This document shows positions 1 through 7,212 of a stretch of 19,974 bases of DNA, piece by piece; positions within the stretch are counted from its first letter, which is position 1; each line of letters opens with the position of its first letter. The DNA is from DASYRM01 sp035646375. Lineage in GTDB: Bacteria; Acidobacteriota; Vicinamibacteria; Vicinamibacterales; UBA2999. Under the pieces are notes generated by a model. The model did not search any database and was not told the origin of the DNA. It saw only the letters and a list, made by a program, of their open reading frames with translations. The position numbers and the translations under genes are program-made. The stretch is from positions 1-19,974 of the forward strand of contig DASRPM010000177.1 of assembly GCA_035646375.1 (NCBI GenBank). The letters run 5' to 3'.

Positions 1-1392
1 AACCCCGGACGCGGCTCCTTCGTGTGGATCGCCGACCCCGGCGTCCAGCACGAAGGCAACGTCACGCGCAGCCGCGGCATCGCGCTGTGGGAGGACAAGG
101 TGCTCGCCAACCTGCCGGACGGGCGCGTCATCGCGATCAACCGCGACACCGGCGAGATCGTGTGGGACCGGAAGATCACGACGAAGAACGAGTTCGGCAA
201 CCAGGAGCGCTTCCTCACGGCGCCGCTCGTGGCCGACGGCAAGGTGCTGGTGCAGAACGGCGCCGGCGACGGCGGCACGCGCGGCTGGGTGGCGGCGCTC
301 GACGTCAGCAGCGGCAAGGAGCTGTGGCGCTGGTACACCGTGCCGAAGCCGGGCGACCCGGGCAGCGAATCGTGGAAGGACGACCACAACGCGTGGAAGA
401 CCGGCGGCGGCGGCATCTGGCAGACCGGCTCGTACGATGCGGCGCAGAACCTCTACATCGTCGGCACCGGCAACCCGTTCCCGATTTACGACCCGCAGTT
501 CCGGCCGGGCGACAACCTCTACACGAACTCGGTCGTGGCGCTCGACGTCGCCACCGGCAAGATGGCCTGGTATTTCCAGTACACGCCCAACGATTCGTGG
601 GACTACGACGAGACGGGCGCCTTCCTGCTCTACGACACGCTGATCGACAAGCGGATGCGCAAGGTGGTGGGCCACTTCGCCCGCAACGGGTTCTTCTATT
701 CGATCGATCGGACCAACGGCCGCTTCATCAAGGCCGAGAAGTACGTGAACGATCTGAACTGGACCAGGGGCATCAACCCCGAGACGGGCAAGCCCTTCGA
801 ATACAACCCGAAGCTCGACGTCCAGTTGTACAACCCCGAGGCGCGCGCGCTGCGCGGCGACGGCAAGAAGCGTGCGTGCCCGACGTGGCACGGCGGCGTG
901 GCGCACCAGCCGCTCGCGTTCAATCCGATCAAGAACATCGCCTACGGCGTCGGCACCGAGGGGTGCTTCACGCAGAACGGCGCCGCCGTGGGCGTGCTCG
1001 GCAAGGACGGCGGCGTGGACACCAAGGCCAGCCAGCCGCGTCAGTACAGCAGCGACCTGTACTACGGCGCGCTCACCGCGTTCGACGCGGTGAACCACAA
1101 GGTCGTGGGCAAGGCGGTGACCGACATCGAGATCCGGTCCGGTGCGACGGCGACCGCCGGCGGACTCGTGTTCACCGCGCTGCAGGACGGCTGGGTGGTG
1201 GCCTACAACGACGAGACGCTCGAGGAGCTGTGGCGCTTCAACGTGGGCACGCCGCTCAAGGGTGCGCCCGTGACGTATGCGATCGGGCCGAAGCAGTATC
1301 TGGCGGTGCAGGCCGGCGGACGCCACCTGCACCCGGTGAACTGGGACAAGCTGGAAAACAGCAGCTACCTGTTCGTGTTCGCGCTCAACTAG
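1..1392 (+). CDS. PQQ-dependent alcohol dehydrogenase, 5'-truncated
   Basis: The frame is open from base 1 and ends with TAG at 1390-1392, so 463 C-terminal residues are present and the start lies outside the window. Seen: beta-propeller blade repeats (GKELWRW, TGEIVWD, LEELWRF), the stretch GTGNP...RPGDNLYT...VALD, the catalytic-region motif NDSWDYDE, and a C-terminal GTPLKGAPVTY...YLAVQAGG. These are typical of the methanol/ethanol quinoprotein dehydrogenases, which oxidise alcohols in the periplasm and pass electrons to a cytochrome c. There is no C-terminal haem domain (no CxxCH), so an external cytochrome would be needed. The motif D-Y-D (residues 201-203 of this fragment) places an Asp two residues after the presumed catalytic Asp, as in lanthanide-dependent XoxF and PedH; calcium-type MxaF has Ala there. 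The substrate cannot be told from sequence. The gene converges on another quinoprotein gene. Confidence 0.93.
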   Translation, partial: NPGRGSFVWIADPGVQHEGNVTRSRGIALWEDKVLANLPDGRVIAINRDTGEIVWDRKITTKNEFGNQERFLTAPLVADGKVLVQNGAGDGGTRGWVAALDVSSGKELWRWYTVPKPGDPGSESWKDDHNAWKTGGGGIWQTGSYDAAQNLYIVGTGNPFPIYDPQFRPGDNLYTNSVVALDVATGKMAWYFQYTPNDSWDYDETGAFLLYDTLIDKRMRKVVGHFARNGFFYSIDRTNGRFIKAEKYVNDLNWTRGINPETGKPFEYNPKLDVQLYNPEARALRGDGKKRACPTWHGGVAHQPLAFNPIKNIAYGVGTEGCFTQNGAAVGVLGKDGGVDTKASQPRQYSSDLYYGALTAFDAVNHKVVGKAVTDIEIRSGATATAGGLVFTALQDGWVVAYNDETLEELWRFNVGTPLKGAPVTYAIGPKQYLAVQAGGRHLHPVNWDKLENSSYLFVFALN

Positions 1393-1398
1393 ACGTGG

Positions 1399-1444
1399 GG
1401 GCCGCCTTTAGGCGGCCCGACCGTGGGCCGGCTGAAGCCGGCCC
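1399..1444. repeat. Tandem perfect hairpins between convergent genes
   Basis: Two 8-bp perfect stems with 4-base loops lie 6 bases apart. The first is GGGCCGCC-TTTA-GGCGGCCC at 1399-1418 and the second is GGGCCGGC-TGAA-GCCGGCCC at 1425-1444. The second ends directly against the TAG stop (1447-1445) of the minus-strand gene. There is no T-tract, so a standard intrinsic terminator is not shown, but stems this strong between two converging genes could end transcription or protect the 3' ends on both strands. They may also belong to a dispersed REP-like family; that part is inference. Confidence 0.75.
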
Positions 1445-2737
1445 CTACTTCTTCAGGCGCAGGATCTTGCCGCCTTGCCCGTCAGTGAGTACGTACAGCG
1501 CGCCGTCGGGGCCTTCGTTCACGCCGCGGATGCGGGCGTTCTGATCGACGAGCAGCCGCTCTTCCGCCACCACGCGATTGCCGTTGAGGGCGAGCCGCAC
1601 GAGGTATTTGGAGACGAGGCCGCTCACGAACACGCTGCCATCCCACGACGGGAACATCTTGCCGGTGTAGAAGCCGATGCCGGCGGGCGCGATGTCGGGC
1701 GTCCAGAAATACACCGGCTGCTCCATGCCCGCCTGCGTGGTCTTGTCGTTGTTGATCGGCTTGCCGTTGTAGTCGCGGCCGTAGCCGATCACCGGGAAGC
1801 CGTAATTCTTCCCCTTCTCGACTTCGTTGAGCTCGTCGCCGCCGCGCGGGCCGTGCTCGCTCGTCCACAGCCGCCCGGTCCTCGGATGAATCGCCATGCC
1901 CTGGTCGTCGCGGAATCCGAGCGCGAAGATCTCGGGGCGCGCGCCGGCCCTGCCGACGAAGGGGTTGTCTTTGGGGATCGAGCCGTCGGCGTTGATGCGC
2001 AGCACCTTGCCCATCAGGCTGTCGAGCGCCTGCGGCTGCATCCACTGGCTCGAGTCGATGCCAAAACCGGCCGGGACCGTGGTCGTGACGTAGAGCGTGC
2101 CGTCGTTCCCCTGGACGAGACGCCCACCGGTGCCTTCCGCGTCCAGCAGATCCTTCACACCCTCGAGGCTTTTGTCGTCGGCCGAGATCTTCGCGCTCGC
2201 GACGTGGACGTGCGCGGGCGAGCGCTGCTTCGCCGGGTCGGCACCGGCCGGCAGCACGGCGTAGGTGAAGTAGATCGTCCGGTTGGTGGCGAAGCTCCTG
2301 TCGGGCAGCACCGCAAAGAGAGCCTGCCCCTGCCCCTGCGGCGCGAACATGTTGGACGGCATGCCCGCGAGCGGCTCGCCGGCCTTCCCGTCCTTGCCGA
2401 TGATGCGGAGGCGACCGTTGCGCTCCGCGAGGAGGATGCGGCCGTCGGGCAGGAAGCGGAACCAGGCACCGTTCAGCCCCTCGGCGAACGTCTCGACCGT
2501 GAACGTCTCGCTCCTGGCTGGCGCGGGCGCGCGCGTCTGCCCCAGCCACGCGGGCAGCGGCTGATAGCCGTCGGGCGCGGCGCTCTCGCCTGGCGGCAGC
2601 CCCGGCGGCCCAGCAGGCGGTCTCGGCACGACTTTCGACTGCGCAGCCATCACCGCGCCGAGCGCCACACACAGCACGCCCGCCCACAATGTCTGGCAAA
2701 CCGGCGTCACGCCGGTTCGCAAACCTCTACGACTCAT
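1445..2737 (-). CDS. PQQ-dependent sugar dehydrogenase-like protein (YliI/Asd fold), exported
   Basis: A 430-residue protein. The start at 2737 is chosen because GGAGG sits 4 bases upstream and a signal peptide follows (Arg-rich start MSRRGLR, hydrophobic core to about residue 31). Upstream in-frame ATGs lack these. Known relatives, such as E. coli YliI and soluble glucose dehydrogenase, are six-bladed propellers that oxidise aldoses to lactones with PQQ. Seen here: GKVLRINADGSIP.DNPF, SEHGPRGGDELN, GKNYGFP, FWTPDIAPAGIGFYTG and a C-terminal RIRGVNEGPDG.LYVLTD. Two catalytic-site motifs look altered. The usual HFGSR/HxGGR is G-T-G-G-R (residues 202-206), with no His. The usual HRNPQG reads F-R-D-D-Q-G. 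It may therefore be a divergent or non-dehydrogenase member. It is divergent from a gluconolactonase-like gene, 81 bases away. Confidence 0.88.
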   Translation of the reverse strand: MSRRGLRTGVTPVCQTLWAGVLCVALGAVMAAQSKVVPRPPAGPPGLPPGESAAPDGYQPLPAWLGQTRAPAPARSETFTVETFAEGLNGAWFRFLPDGRILLAERNGRLRIIGKDGKAGEPLAGMPSNMFAPQGQGQALFAVLPDRSFATNRTIYFTYAVLPAGADPAKQRSPAHVHVASAKISADDKSLEGVKDLLDAEGTGGRLVQGNDGTLYVTTTVPAGFGIDSSQWMQPQALDSLMGKVLRINADGSIPKDNPFVGRAGARPEIFALGFRDDQGMAIHPRTGRLWTSEHGPRGGDELNEVEKGKNYGFPVIGYGRDYNGKPINNDKTTQAGMEQPVYFWTPDIAPAGIGFYTGKMFPSWDGSVFVSGLVSKYLVRLALNGNRVVAEERLLVDQNARIRGVNEGPDGALYVLTDGQGGKILRLKK

Positions 2738-2776
2738 GCGTCCTCCATGCCGGCGTGACGCCGGTTCGCGACTCAT
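2699..2776. repeat. Duplicated palindromic unit over the start of the sugar-dehydrogenase-like gene
   Basis: The palindromes CCGGCGTCACGCCGG (2701-2715) and CCGGCGTGACGCCGG (2750-2764) differ only in the central base. Each is followed by TTCGC and, 10 bases or 1 base later, by GACTCAT. The first copy is inside the coding region and encodes TGVTPV of the signal peptide. Its GACTCAT contains the complement of the ATG start. The second copy is in the intergenic region. This looks like local duplication of a REP-like element; any regulatory role is inference. Confidence 0.7.
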
Positions 2777-2818
2777 CTTACGTGCTTTGCGATAAAGTTC
2801 TGCCGAGAGAAGCCACCG

Positions 2819-3904
2819 ATGATGACATCGAGAATCGCTCTTGCCTTGATCCTGAGTGGCGCGGCGGCCGCCGCCGTGTCGGCGCAGAGTCCGTCGTCCG
2901 CGTTCCCCCGGGGCAACAGCCAGCAGGCGTGGCAGAACCCGGCGCTCGCCGGCGTGCTGGCCAAGTGCAAGACCAAGCCGGCGCCATTCGGCATTCAGGT
3001 CTCGAAAGAACCGCAGCCCGCGACGCCGCCGCCCGACCCGCCGGTGCCGCCGACGACCGCCATCCCGAACGTCATCGCGGCCGGCCAGACGTGGAAGACC
3101 GTGTGGGACTGGCAGGGCAACAACGCCGACGGTCCCATCGCGGGAGAGGGCGGCACACTCCTGTTTGCGAACAACGACGCCAGCAACGTCATGCGGATGG
3201 ACCCGGCCACCGGGCTGGCCTCCGTCATCCATCGCGACGTGAACACCGGCGGCGCCGTCTCGCGCAGCAAGAACGGCGCACTGTTCCTCGTCTCGCGAGG
3301 CCTGGGCTCGGGCATCGTGCAGCTCGAACCCACCCGCAAGGTGGTGGCGACGACCTACAACGGCGAACCGCTCGAGTGCGTGGGCGGCGTGCCGAACGAC
3401 CTGTCGGCCGACAGCCGCGGCGGCGTCTACGTAAGCATCACCGGGGCCGGCGTGTTCTACGTGAACCCGCAGGGCGCGGTCTCGAAGTACGGCGAGGGGA
3501 TGCAGGGCGCCAACGGCATCATTCTCAGCCCCGACGAGAAGACGCTCTACGTGACGAACGGCGCCGTCGTCGTGGCGTTCGACGTGCGGCCCGATGGCGC
3601 GCTCACGAACCAGCGCGAGTTCGGGAAACTGCGCGGCGGCACCGGCGGCGACGGTTCGGCCGTCGACCAGCAGGGACGGCTGTATGTCAGCACCCAGACG
3701 TCAGTGGACGTCTTCGATCCGAACGGCACGTTCCTCGGCACGATTCCCGGCATCCCGGGCCTGCACGGCGTGGCGTTCGGCGGCGCGGACAAGAAGACGC
3801 TCTACGCGATCGTCTTCTCGGGCGCCTGGGGCACGTCGAGCGCACGCAACCGGGTGATGGGCATCCCGACGCTGGCGCAGGGCTATACAGGGCGCGCGAA
3901 GTAG
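2819..3904 (+). CDS. SMP-30/gluconolactonase/LRE-like protein, exported
   Basis: A 361-residue protein beginning at a double ATG, with a Sec signal peptide (MTSRIALALILSGAAAAAVSA, cleavage likely near residue 23), followed by a Pro-rich linker at about 67-79 and a beta-propeller. SMP-30 family members bind a divalent metal and hydrolyse lactones. The metal-ligand positions can be matched: PND (Asn193), GANGI (Asn232) and GDG (Asp278). The first ligand, usually Glu in EGP, appears here as Asp in DGP (residue 104). Residues 230-247 (ANGIILSPDEKTLYVTN) are very typical of the family. A weak GAGAGA-like stretch precedes the start. It is divergently transcribed from the PQQ sugar-dehydrogenase-like gene, which fits hydrolysis of sugar lactones in the periplasm, but other lactones or a non-enzymatic role remain possible. 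Confidence 0.85.
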   Translation: MMTSRIALALILSGAAAAAVSAQSPSSAFPRGNSQQAWQNPALAGVLAKCKTKPAPFGIQVSKEPQPATPPPDPPVPPTTAIPNVIAAGQTWKTVWDWQGNNADGPIAGEGGTLLFANNDASNVMRMDPATGLASVIHRDVNTGGAVSRSKNGALFLVSRGLGSGIVQLEPTRKVVATTYNGEPLECVGGVPNDLSADSRGGVYVSITGAGVFYVNPQGAVSKYGEGMQGANGIILSPDEKTLYVTNGAVVVAFDVRPDGALTNQREFGKLRGGTGGDGSAVDQQGRLYVSTQTSVDVFDPNGTFLGTIPGIPGLHGVAFGGADKKTLYAIVFSGAWGTSSARNRVMGIPTLAQGYTGRAK

Positions 3905-3923
3905 ATCCACGCGCGCCGGGGAA

Positions 3924-4006
3924 GCCTTTAGCCTTTCGCCTTTGGCCTCTAGGTACTACTGCTGTTTTGCGGCAGAGCTCTTGCGAAAGGCTAGAGGCTA
4001 AAGGCT
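3924..4006. repeat. Inverted clusters of 7-bp tandem repeats (GCCTNNN)
   Basis: In the 104-base gap between convergent genes, four consecutive heptads read GCCTTTA, GCCTTTC, GCCTTTG and GCCTCTA (3924-3951). At 3983-4006 the complement holds three more: GCCTTTA, GCCTCTA and GCCTTTC. The two clusters face each other and can pair; for example GCCTCTAG at 3945-3952 matches CTAGAGGC at 3991-3998. A large imperfect hairpin could form and might end transcription from both sides. A related heptad cluster occurs at 13972-13991. Confidence 0.7.
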
Positions 4007-4008
4007 CT

Positions 4009-4896
4009 TCAGTCCTCTACTGGCGGCTGGATGTTATCCACCACCATTACCTCGAGGGCCATCTTCTTGCCTTCGAGCTTGAGACCGAGCTGCTCCCGGA
4101 TCGCGGTGAAGAGATCCGGACCGTTCGGATCCACCTGCGCGGCCTGCGGCGGCGGCGCGCCACCGCGAGCCGCGAGCCCGGCGGCCGACAGGGCTTCCGG
4201 CGTGTACTGCAGGTCGATGTTGTAGCCGCCCGGCAGGCCGGTTTCGTCGATCACCTGGCGTCCGCGCGTCGTGAGCGACAGGATCTGCACGAACGGCCCC
4301 ATCCCGAATCCGCGGAAGATCATGCGCCCGGGCCCGCCCGGCACCGTGCCGCAGGCCGGCAGTTCGCCCGGCTTCGGCGGCGCGAGCGAACTGCGCGGTT
4401 GCGCGCCCAGCTCTTCGCAGTTGGTATCGGACTTCTGGAGCTTCGGGCCCAGGCGGCCGTCGGGATTCGCCAGCGTGAGCGTGTAGACGTCCACGTCGCG
4501 CATCTCACGATGGAACTTCAGCTTGAAGCGATCGAGGAGCAGCGGCTGCAGCATGCTCTGCAGCTCCTGCACCGAGTACTTCGGATCGGCCTTGGCGATG
4601 ATGTCCACGCGCGTGCCGTTCACCCACCCCGGCACGTTGACCAGCTGATTGGCCGGCACGCGGTACGCGGACTGGATGATGCCGCGCAGCTGCATGTTGA
4701 TCACGTCGATGCGGCCGCCGACGAAATTGAAGCGCGTCTGGTTGTCTCCGGACTTGTTGATCTTCACCGAAGCCACTTCGAACTCGGCGGCCGGTGCGTC
4801 TGTCAGGGGCGGCAGGATGTGCGGTGGCCGCTGCGCCGAGAGCGTCGCGGCGAACACGGCAGCAGCCAGGGTCAGAGCCGTTACCAGACGGGTCAT
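4009..4896 (-). CDS. TIGR03435 family secreted protein
   Basis: A 295-residue protein. The start at 4896 has AGGAG 8 bases upstream and leads into a clear signal peptide ending near LSAQ (residue 22). Seen: FEVASVKIN near residue 40, then GGRIDVINMQLRGIIQSAY, PGWVNGTRVDIIAKA, MLQPLLLDRFKLKFHRE, YTLTLANPDGRLGPKLQKS, VIDETGLPGGYNIDLQYTP and IREQLGLKLEGKK...VVDNIQPP. This is the standard layout of TIGR03435, a family found in large numbers in Acidobacteria and of unknown function. The gene starts 37 bases after the stop of the M56 protease gene, whose own C-terminus is a second, divergent copy of this domain. That points to one operon and possibly a shared ligand or partner. Export to the periplasm or cell surface is likely. 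Confidence 0.9.
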   Translation of the reverse strand: MTRLVTALTLAAAVFAATLSAQRPPHILPPLTDAPAAEFEVASVKINKSGDNQTRFNFVGGRIDVINMQLRGIIQSAYRVPANQLVNVPGWVNGTRVDIIAKADPKYSVQELQSMLQPLLLDRFKLKFHREMRDVDVYTLTLANPDGRLGPKLQKSDTNCEELGAQPRSSLAPPKPGELPACGTVPGGPGRMIFRGFGMGPFVQILSLTTRGRQVIDETGLPGGYNIDLQYTPEALSAAGLAARGGAPPPQAAQVDPNGPDLFTAIREQLGLKLEGKKMALEVMVVDNIQPPVED

Positions 4897-4933
4897 CACG
4901 TTTTCTCCTTGCGCGGCCGGGGAACCCGGTTCG

Positions 4934-6784
4934 CTATTGGCCGAAACGGATCGGCGTGCCGCGCGGCCGTTCGATGCGATCCACGACGAGCAGATCGATC
5001 GGCTCGACGCGTGGCTCCAGGGTGAGACCAAGCTGCGACTCGAGCGACGGCTCCAGCGGCTGATCGGAGGCGGGCGGGGCCCATGCGATGTCGTAGAACC
5101 CGGCCAATCCCGTTCGATCGACGACCGGGCCGCCGAGTGGATGCCGCGCACCCACCACGTTGGCCAGCCACTCCATCGACGCCGCCTCGGTAATGCCCTT
5201 GCGCAGGAACTGCGAGTGGCACCAGCCCCTGGGATGCACAGGTATCGCGGGCACCGGCTCCTCGCCGGGACGCCAGCAGTCCATCGTGCTCGCGCGGAGT
5301 CCCGGTCCGAGCATTGAACCCAGCCGCACGAGCGCGTAGACCGGCATCGGCCGCCGCTCGCGATGCACGACGAGGCCGAATTCGTCCGCGAGCAGATGCT
5401 GGAGCATGGTCACGAACTGTCGCGGCTCACCGGACGGTTCGTTCACAAAGTCCGACGCCGCGCGGGCGCGCAGATCGAAGCGCTCGCGGAACGCCCATTC
5501 CGGCAGCCCCACCACCCGATGCGGCCGGAGGACCTTGGCGCCGCCGTACGCCGTGCGAAACAGTTCCTCGGCCGACACACCGGTGCCGGCGAGCCGTCCG
5601 CCGCCGAATGCCTGCAGACCACCCGGCGTTCTGCTTGCGGACGGCCACACCGACACGTTGACGAACCGCTCGTCGCCGTCCGCGTGAGACGACGTGGCAC
5701 GCGGCGCCCACGCCACCAGCATCTCCGGCGATTGCATGAAACGGTTCGGACCCAGCCCCACGATCTCGGGCGGCATGACCGCCGTGACGACGACCGGCAG
5801 GCTCAGCGCCATCATCACCATCGACGCGAGGCCGCGGCGCGCCCACGGCGAGACCTGGCGGCACTCGCCGGCCCGCAGGATCCGGGCAATACGCGCCGAG
5901 AACGTCTCCGGCGGGCCGACCGCCGTGCAGGTCAGCGGCGCCTCCAGATGGAAGTGGCAGGTCTTGATCAGCGCTTCGGCGTAGACGTGCGGCGGCGTCG
6001 CCGCCACGACGCCCTCGTCGCAGGCGCGCTCGCGCTCGTCCTGCAGGCGCCGTCCGATCATCCACACCATCGGATGGAACCAGAACAGCGTCTCGACCCC
6101 GCGGCACAGGGCCGACACGACGTTGTCGCGACGGCGGACGTGACACAGCTCGTGCGCGAACACCGACGCCATTTCCTCGTCCGAGAGCCGTTCCGAGACG
6201 CCGCGCGGCCACAGCACCACGGGCCACACGCTGCCGGCGACACCCGGCCCGATGGGCTCATCCGTCAACGCGAGTGAGACGTGCGCCACGCTCGGATCGC
6301 GCTGCTGCACCTGGCGGAAGACGTCGAGCTCGCGACCGGAGCCGGCAATCGCGGCGGCCCGCACCACCCGGCGAAGCCGAACCCATCGCACGACCCAGCG
6401 GAGGATCAGCAGCGCCACCCCGGCGGCCCAGATCGTCAGGGCCGCCACGAGCCACGCGTCTGCGGGCCATCCAGACGGCGATGCCGCGGGCTCGGGCGTG
6501 ATGAACCGCTCCTGCGTGAACGGCTGCGCGAGCGCGTCCACCACGAACGCGGTGTCCGGGCGCGGCGGCGGCACGTCCGTACGCGACCAGACGTTGAGGA
6601 GGTTGCCGACCGGGACGAGCGCCGGCCACGGCACCAGGAACTTCACGATGGCCGCGCTCCACAACATGCCGCGCAGCCGCGCCTCGCGATGGCGCAGGAC
6701 CAGGGCGACGAGCGCGCAGGCGGCCGCGAACCACGTGGACTGCCAGAGATGATCGAGCAGGGGACCGGTCCAGAGCGCGGTCAT
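4934..6784 (-). CDS. BlaR1-like M56 membrane metalloprotease fused to a TIGR03435 domain
   Basis: A 616-residue protein. Its ATG overlaps the stop of the upstream repressor gene (ATGA at 6784-6781), which fixes the start. N-terminal membrane segments lie at about residues 17-30, 40-60 and 105-130. The zinc site HELCH is at 211-215, followed by WFHPMVWMIGRRLQ and ERERACDE, which are hallmarks of M56 (BlaR1/MecR1) peptidases. A further membrane segment lies at about 318-340. In BlaR1 the extracytoplasmic C-terminus is a penicillin-binding sensor. Here residues about 370-616 instead resemble TIGR03435: FVNVSVWPS near the start, LLADEFGLVVHRERR, VYALV, VVDRTGLAGFYDIAW and LESQLGLTLEPR...LLVVDRIERP. 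The likely role is to sense an outside signal and cleave or inactivate the partner repressor; the signal is unknown. All zinc-site residues are present. Confidence 0.92.
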   Translation of the reverse strand: MTALWTGPLLDHLWQSTWFAAACALVALVLRHREARLRGMLWSAAIVKFLVPWPALVPVGNLLNVWSRTDVPPPRPDTAFVVDALAQPFTQERFITPEPAASPSGWPADAWLVAALTIWAAGVALLILRWVVRWVRLRRVVRAAAIAGSGRELDVFRQVQQRDPSVAHVSLALTDEPIGPGVAGSVWPVVLWPRGVSERLSDEEMASVFAHELCHVRRRDNVVSALCRGVETLFWFHPMVWMIGRRLQDERERACDEGVVAATPPHVYAEALIKTCHFHLEAPLTCTAVGPPETFSARIARILRAGECRQVSPWARRGLASMVMMALSLPVVVTAVMPPEIVGLGPNRFMQSPEMLVAWAPRATSSHADGDERFVNVSVWPSASRTPGGLQAFGGGRLAGTGVSAEELFRTAYGGAKVLRPHRVVGLPEWAFRERFDLRARAASDFVNEPSGEPRQFVTMLQHLLADEFGLVVHRERRPMPVYALVRLGSMLGPGLRASTMDCWRPGEEPVPAIPVHPRGWCHSQFLRKGITEAASMEWLANVVGARHPLGGPVVDRTGLAGFYDIAWAPPASDQPLEPSLESQLGLTLEPRVEPIDLLVVDRIERPRGTPIRFGQ

Positions 6785-7155
6785 GGCTTGTCCACCTTCT
6801 GCCGCTTGATCAGCCGCTCGGCTTCCTTCACGTCCTCGAGCGTCAGGTGCCCGCTCTCGACGAGTTGCGCCATCAGCGGCTGGCTGCGGCCGCCGAAGAA
6901 CGCCAGCAGATCGTCCACGAGCCGGCGCTGGGCCGACGACCGCGTGATGACGGCTTCGAACACGTGCGCGTTGCCGATCTTCTTCACACGCCGCAGCGCC
7001 TTCTTGCCTTCGAGGCGGTAGACCATCGTCTGCACGGTCGTGTACGCGGGGCGCAGCTTCTCCTCGAACGTCTCCTGAATCTCGCGTACAGACGCGCGCC
7101 CGAGCTTCCACAGCGCGTCCATCACCTGCAGTTCCAGCTTCGAGAGTCGGGCCAT
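6781..7155 (-). CDS. BlaI/MecI/CopY family transcriptional repressor
   Basis: A 124-residue protein, the usual size for the family. It opens with MARLSKLELQVMDALWKLG, then EIQETFEEKLRPAYTTVQTMVYRLEGKKALRR, the winged helix with its recognition helix at about residues 38-52. The C-terminal part (from about residue 75, SSAQRRLVDDLLAFFGG) is the dimerisation segment. GGAG lies 10 bases before the ATG. The gene overlaps the M56 protease gene by four bases, the classic BlaI-BlaR1 arrangement in which the repressor is destroyed on signal. A matching operator dyad is found 31 bases upstream of the start, so autoregulation of the operon is likely. Confidence 0.95.
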   Translation of the reverse strand: MARLSKLELQVMDALWKLGRASVREIQETFEEKLRPAYTTVQTMVYRLEGKKALRRVKKIGNAHVFEAVITRSSAQRRLVDDLLAFFGGRSQPLMAQLVESGHLTLEDVKEAERLIKRQKVDKP

Positions 7156-7182
7156 CCGGGGTGTCTCCTAACGCCGTGGTCT

Positions 7183-7212
7183 TATCTACTACAAGTGAAG
7201 TAGCTAGCGCAA
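7183..7212 (-). promoter_or_regulatory. Candidate promoter of the repressor-protease operon
   Basis: Read on the minus strand, TTGCGC (7212-7207) and TAGATA (7188-7183) are separated by 18 bases, a plausible -35/-10 pair upstream of the repressor gene. The spacer is almost filled by the operator dyad, so bound repressor would block polymerase. The match is to the general sigma-70 consensus only and transcription start has not been seen. Confidence 0.4.
7186..7203. promoter_or_regulatory. BlaI/MecI-type operator dyad
   Basis: CTACTACAAGTGAAGTAG is an 18-base dyad in which 7 of 9 base pairs match. Its core TACAAGTGAA differs by one base from the TACAnnTGTA core recognised by BlaI/MecI repressors. 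It sits in the shared intergenic region, 31 bases from the repressor gene and about 115 bases from the efflux operon, so it could affect both directions. Confidence 0.65.

Noticed and set aside
2738..3232. N-terminal extension of the sugar-dehydrogenase-like gene
   Set aside because: The frame stays open, but it runs antisense through the SMP-30-like gene. The ribosome site and signal peptide support the start at 2737.
1399..4006. Possible CRISPR array or transposon ends
   Set aside because: The palindromes and heptads have no regular spacer pattern, no cas gene or transposase is nearby, and no target-site duplication was seen.
2689..5025. A 778-codon open frame on the plus strand
   Set aside because: It overlaps the SMP-30-like gene in another frame and the TIGR03435 gene on the opposite strand. 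The product is Arg-rich and shows no family motif; it is a typical high-GC shadow frame.
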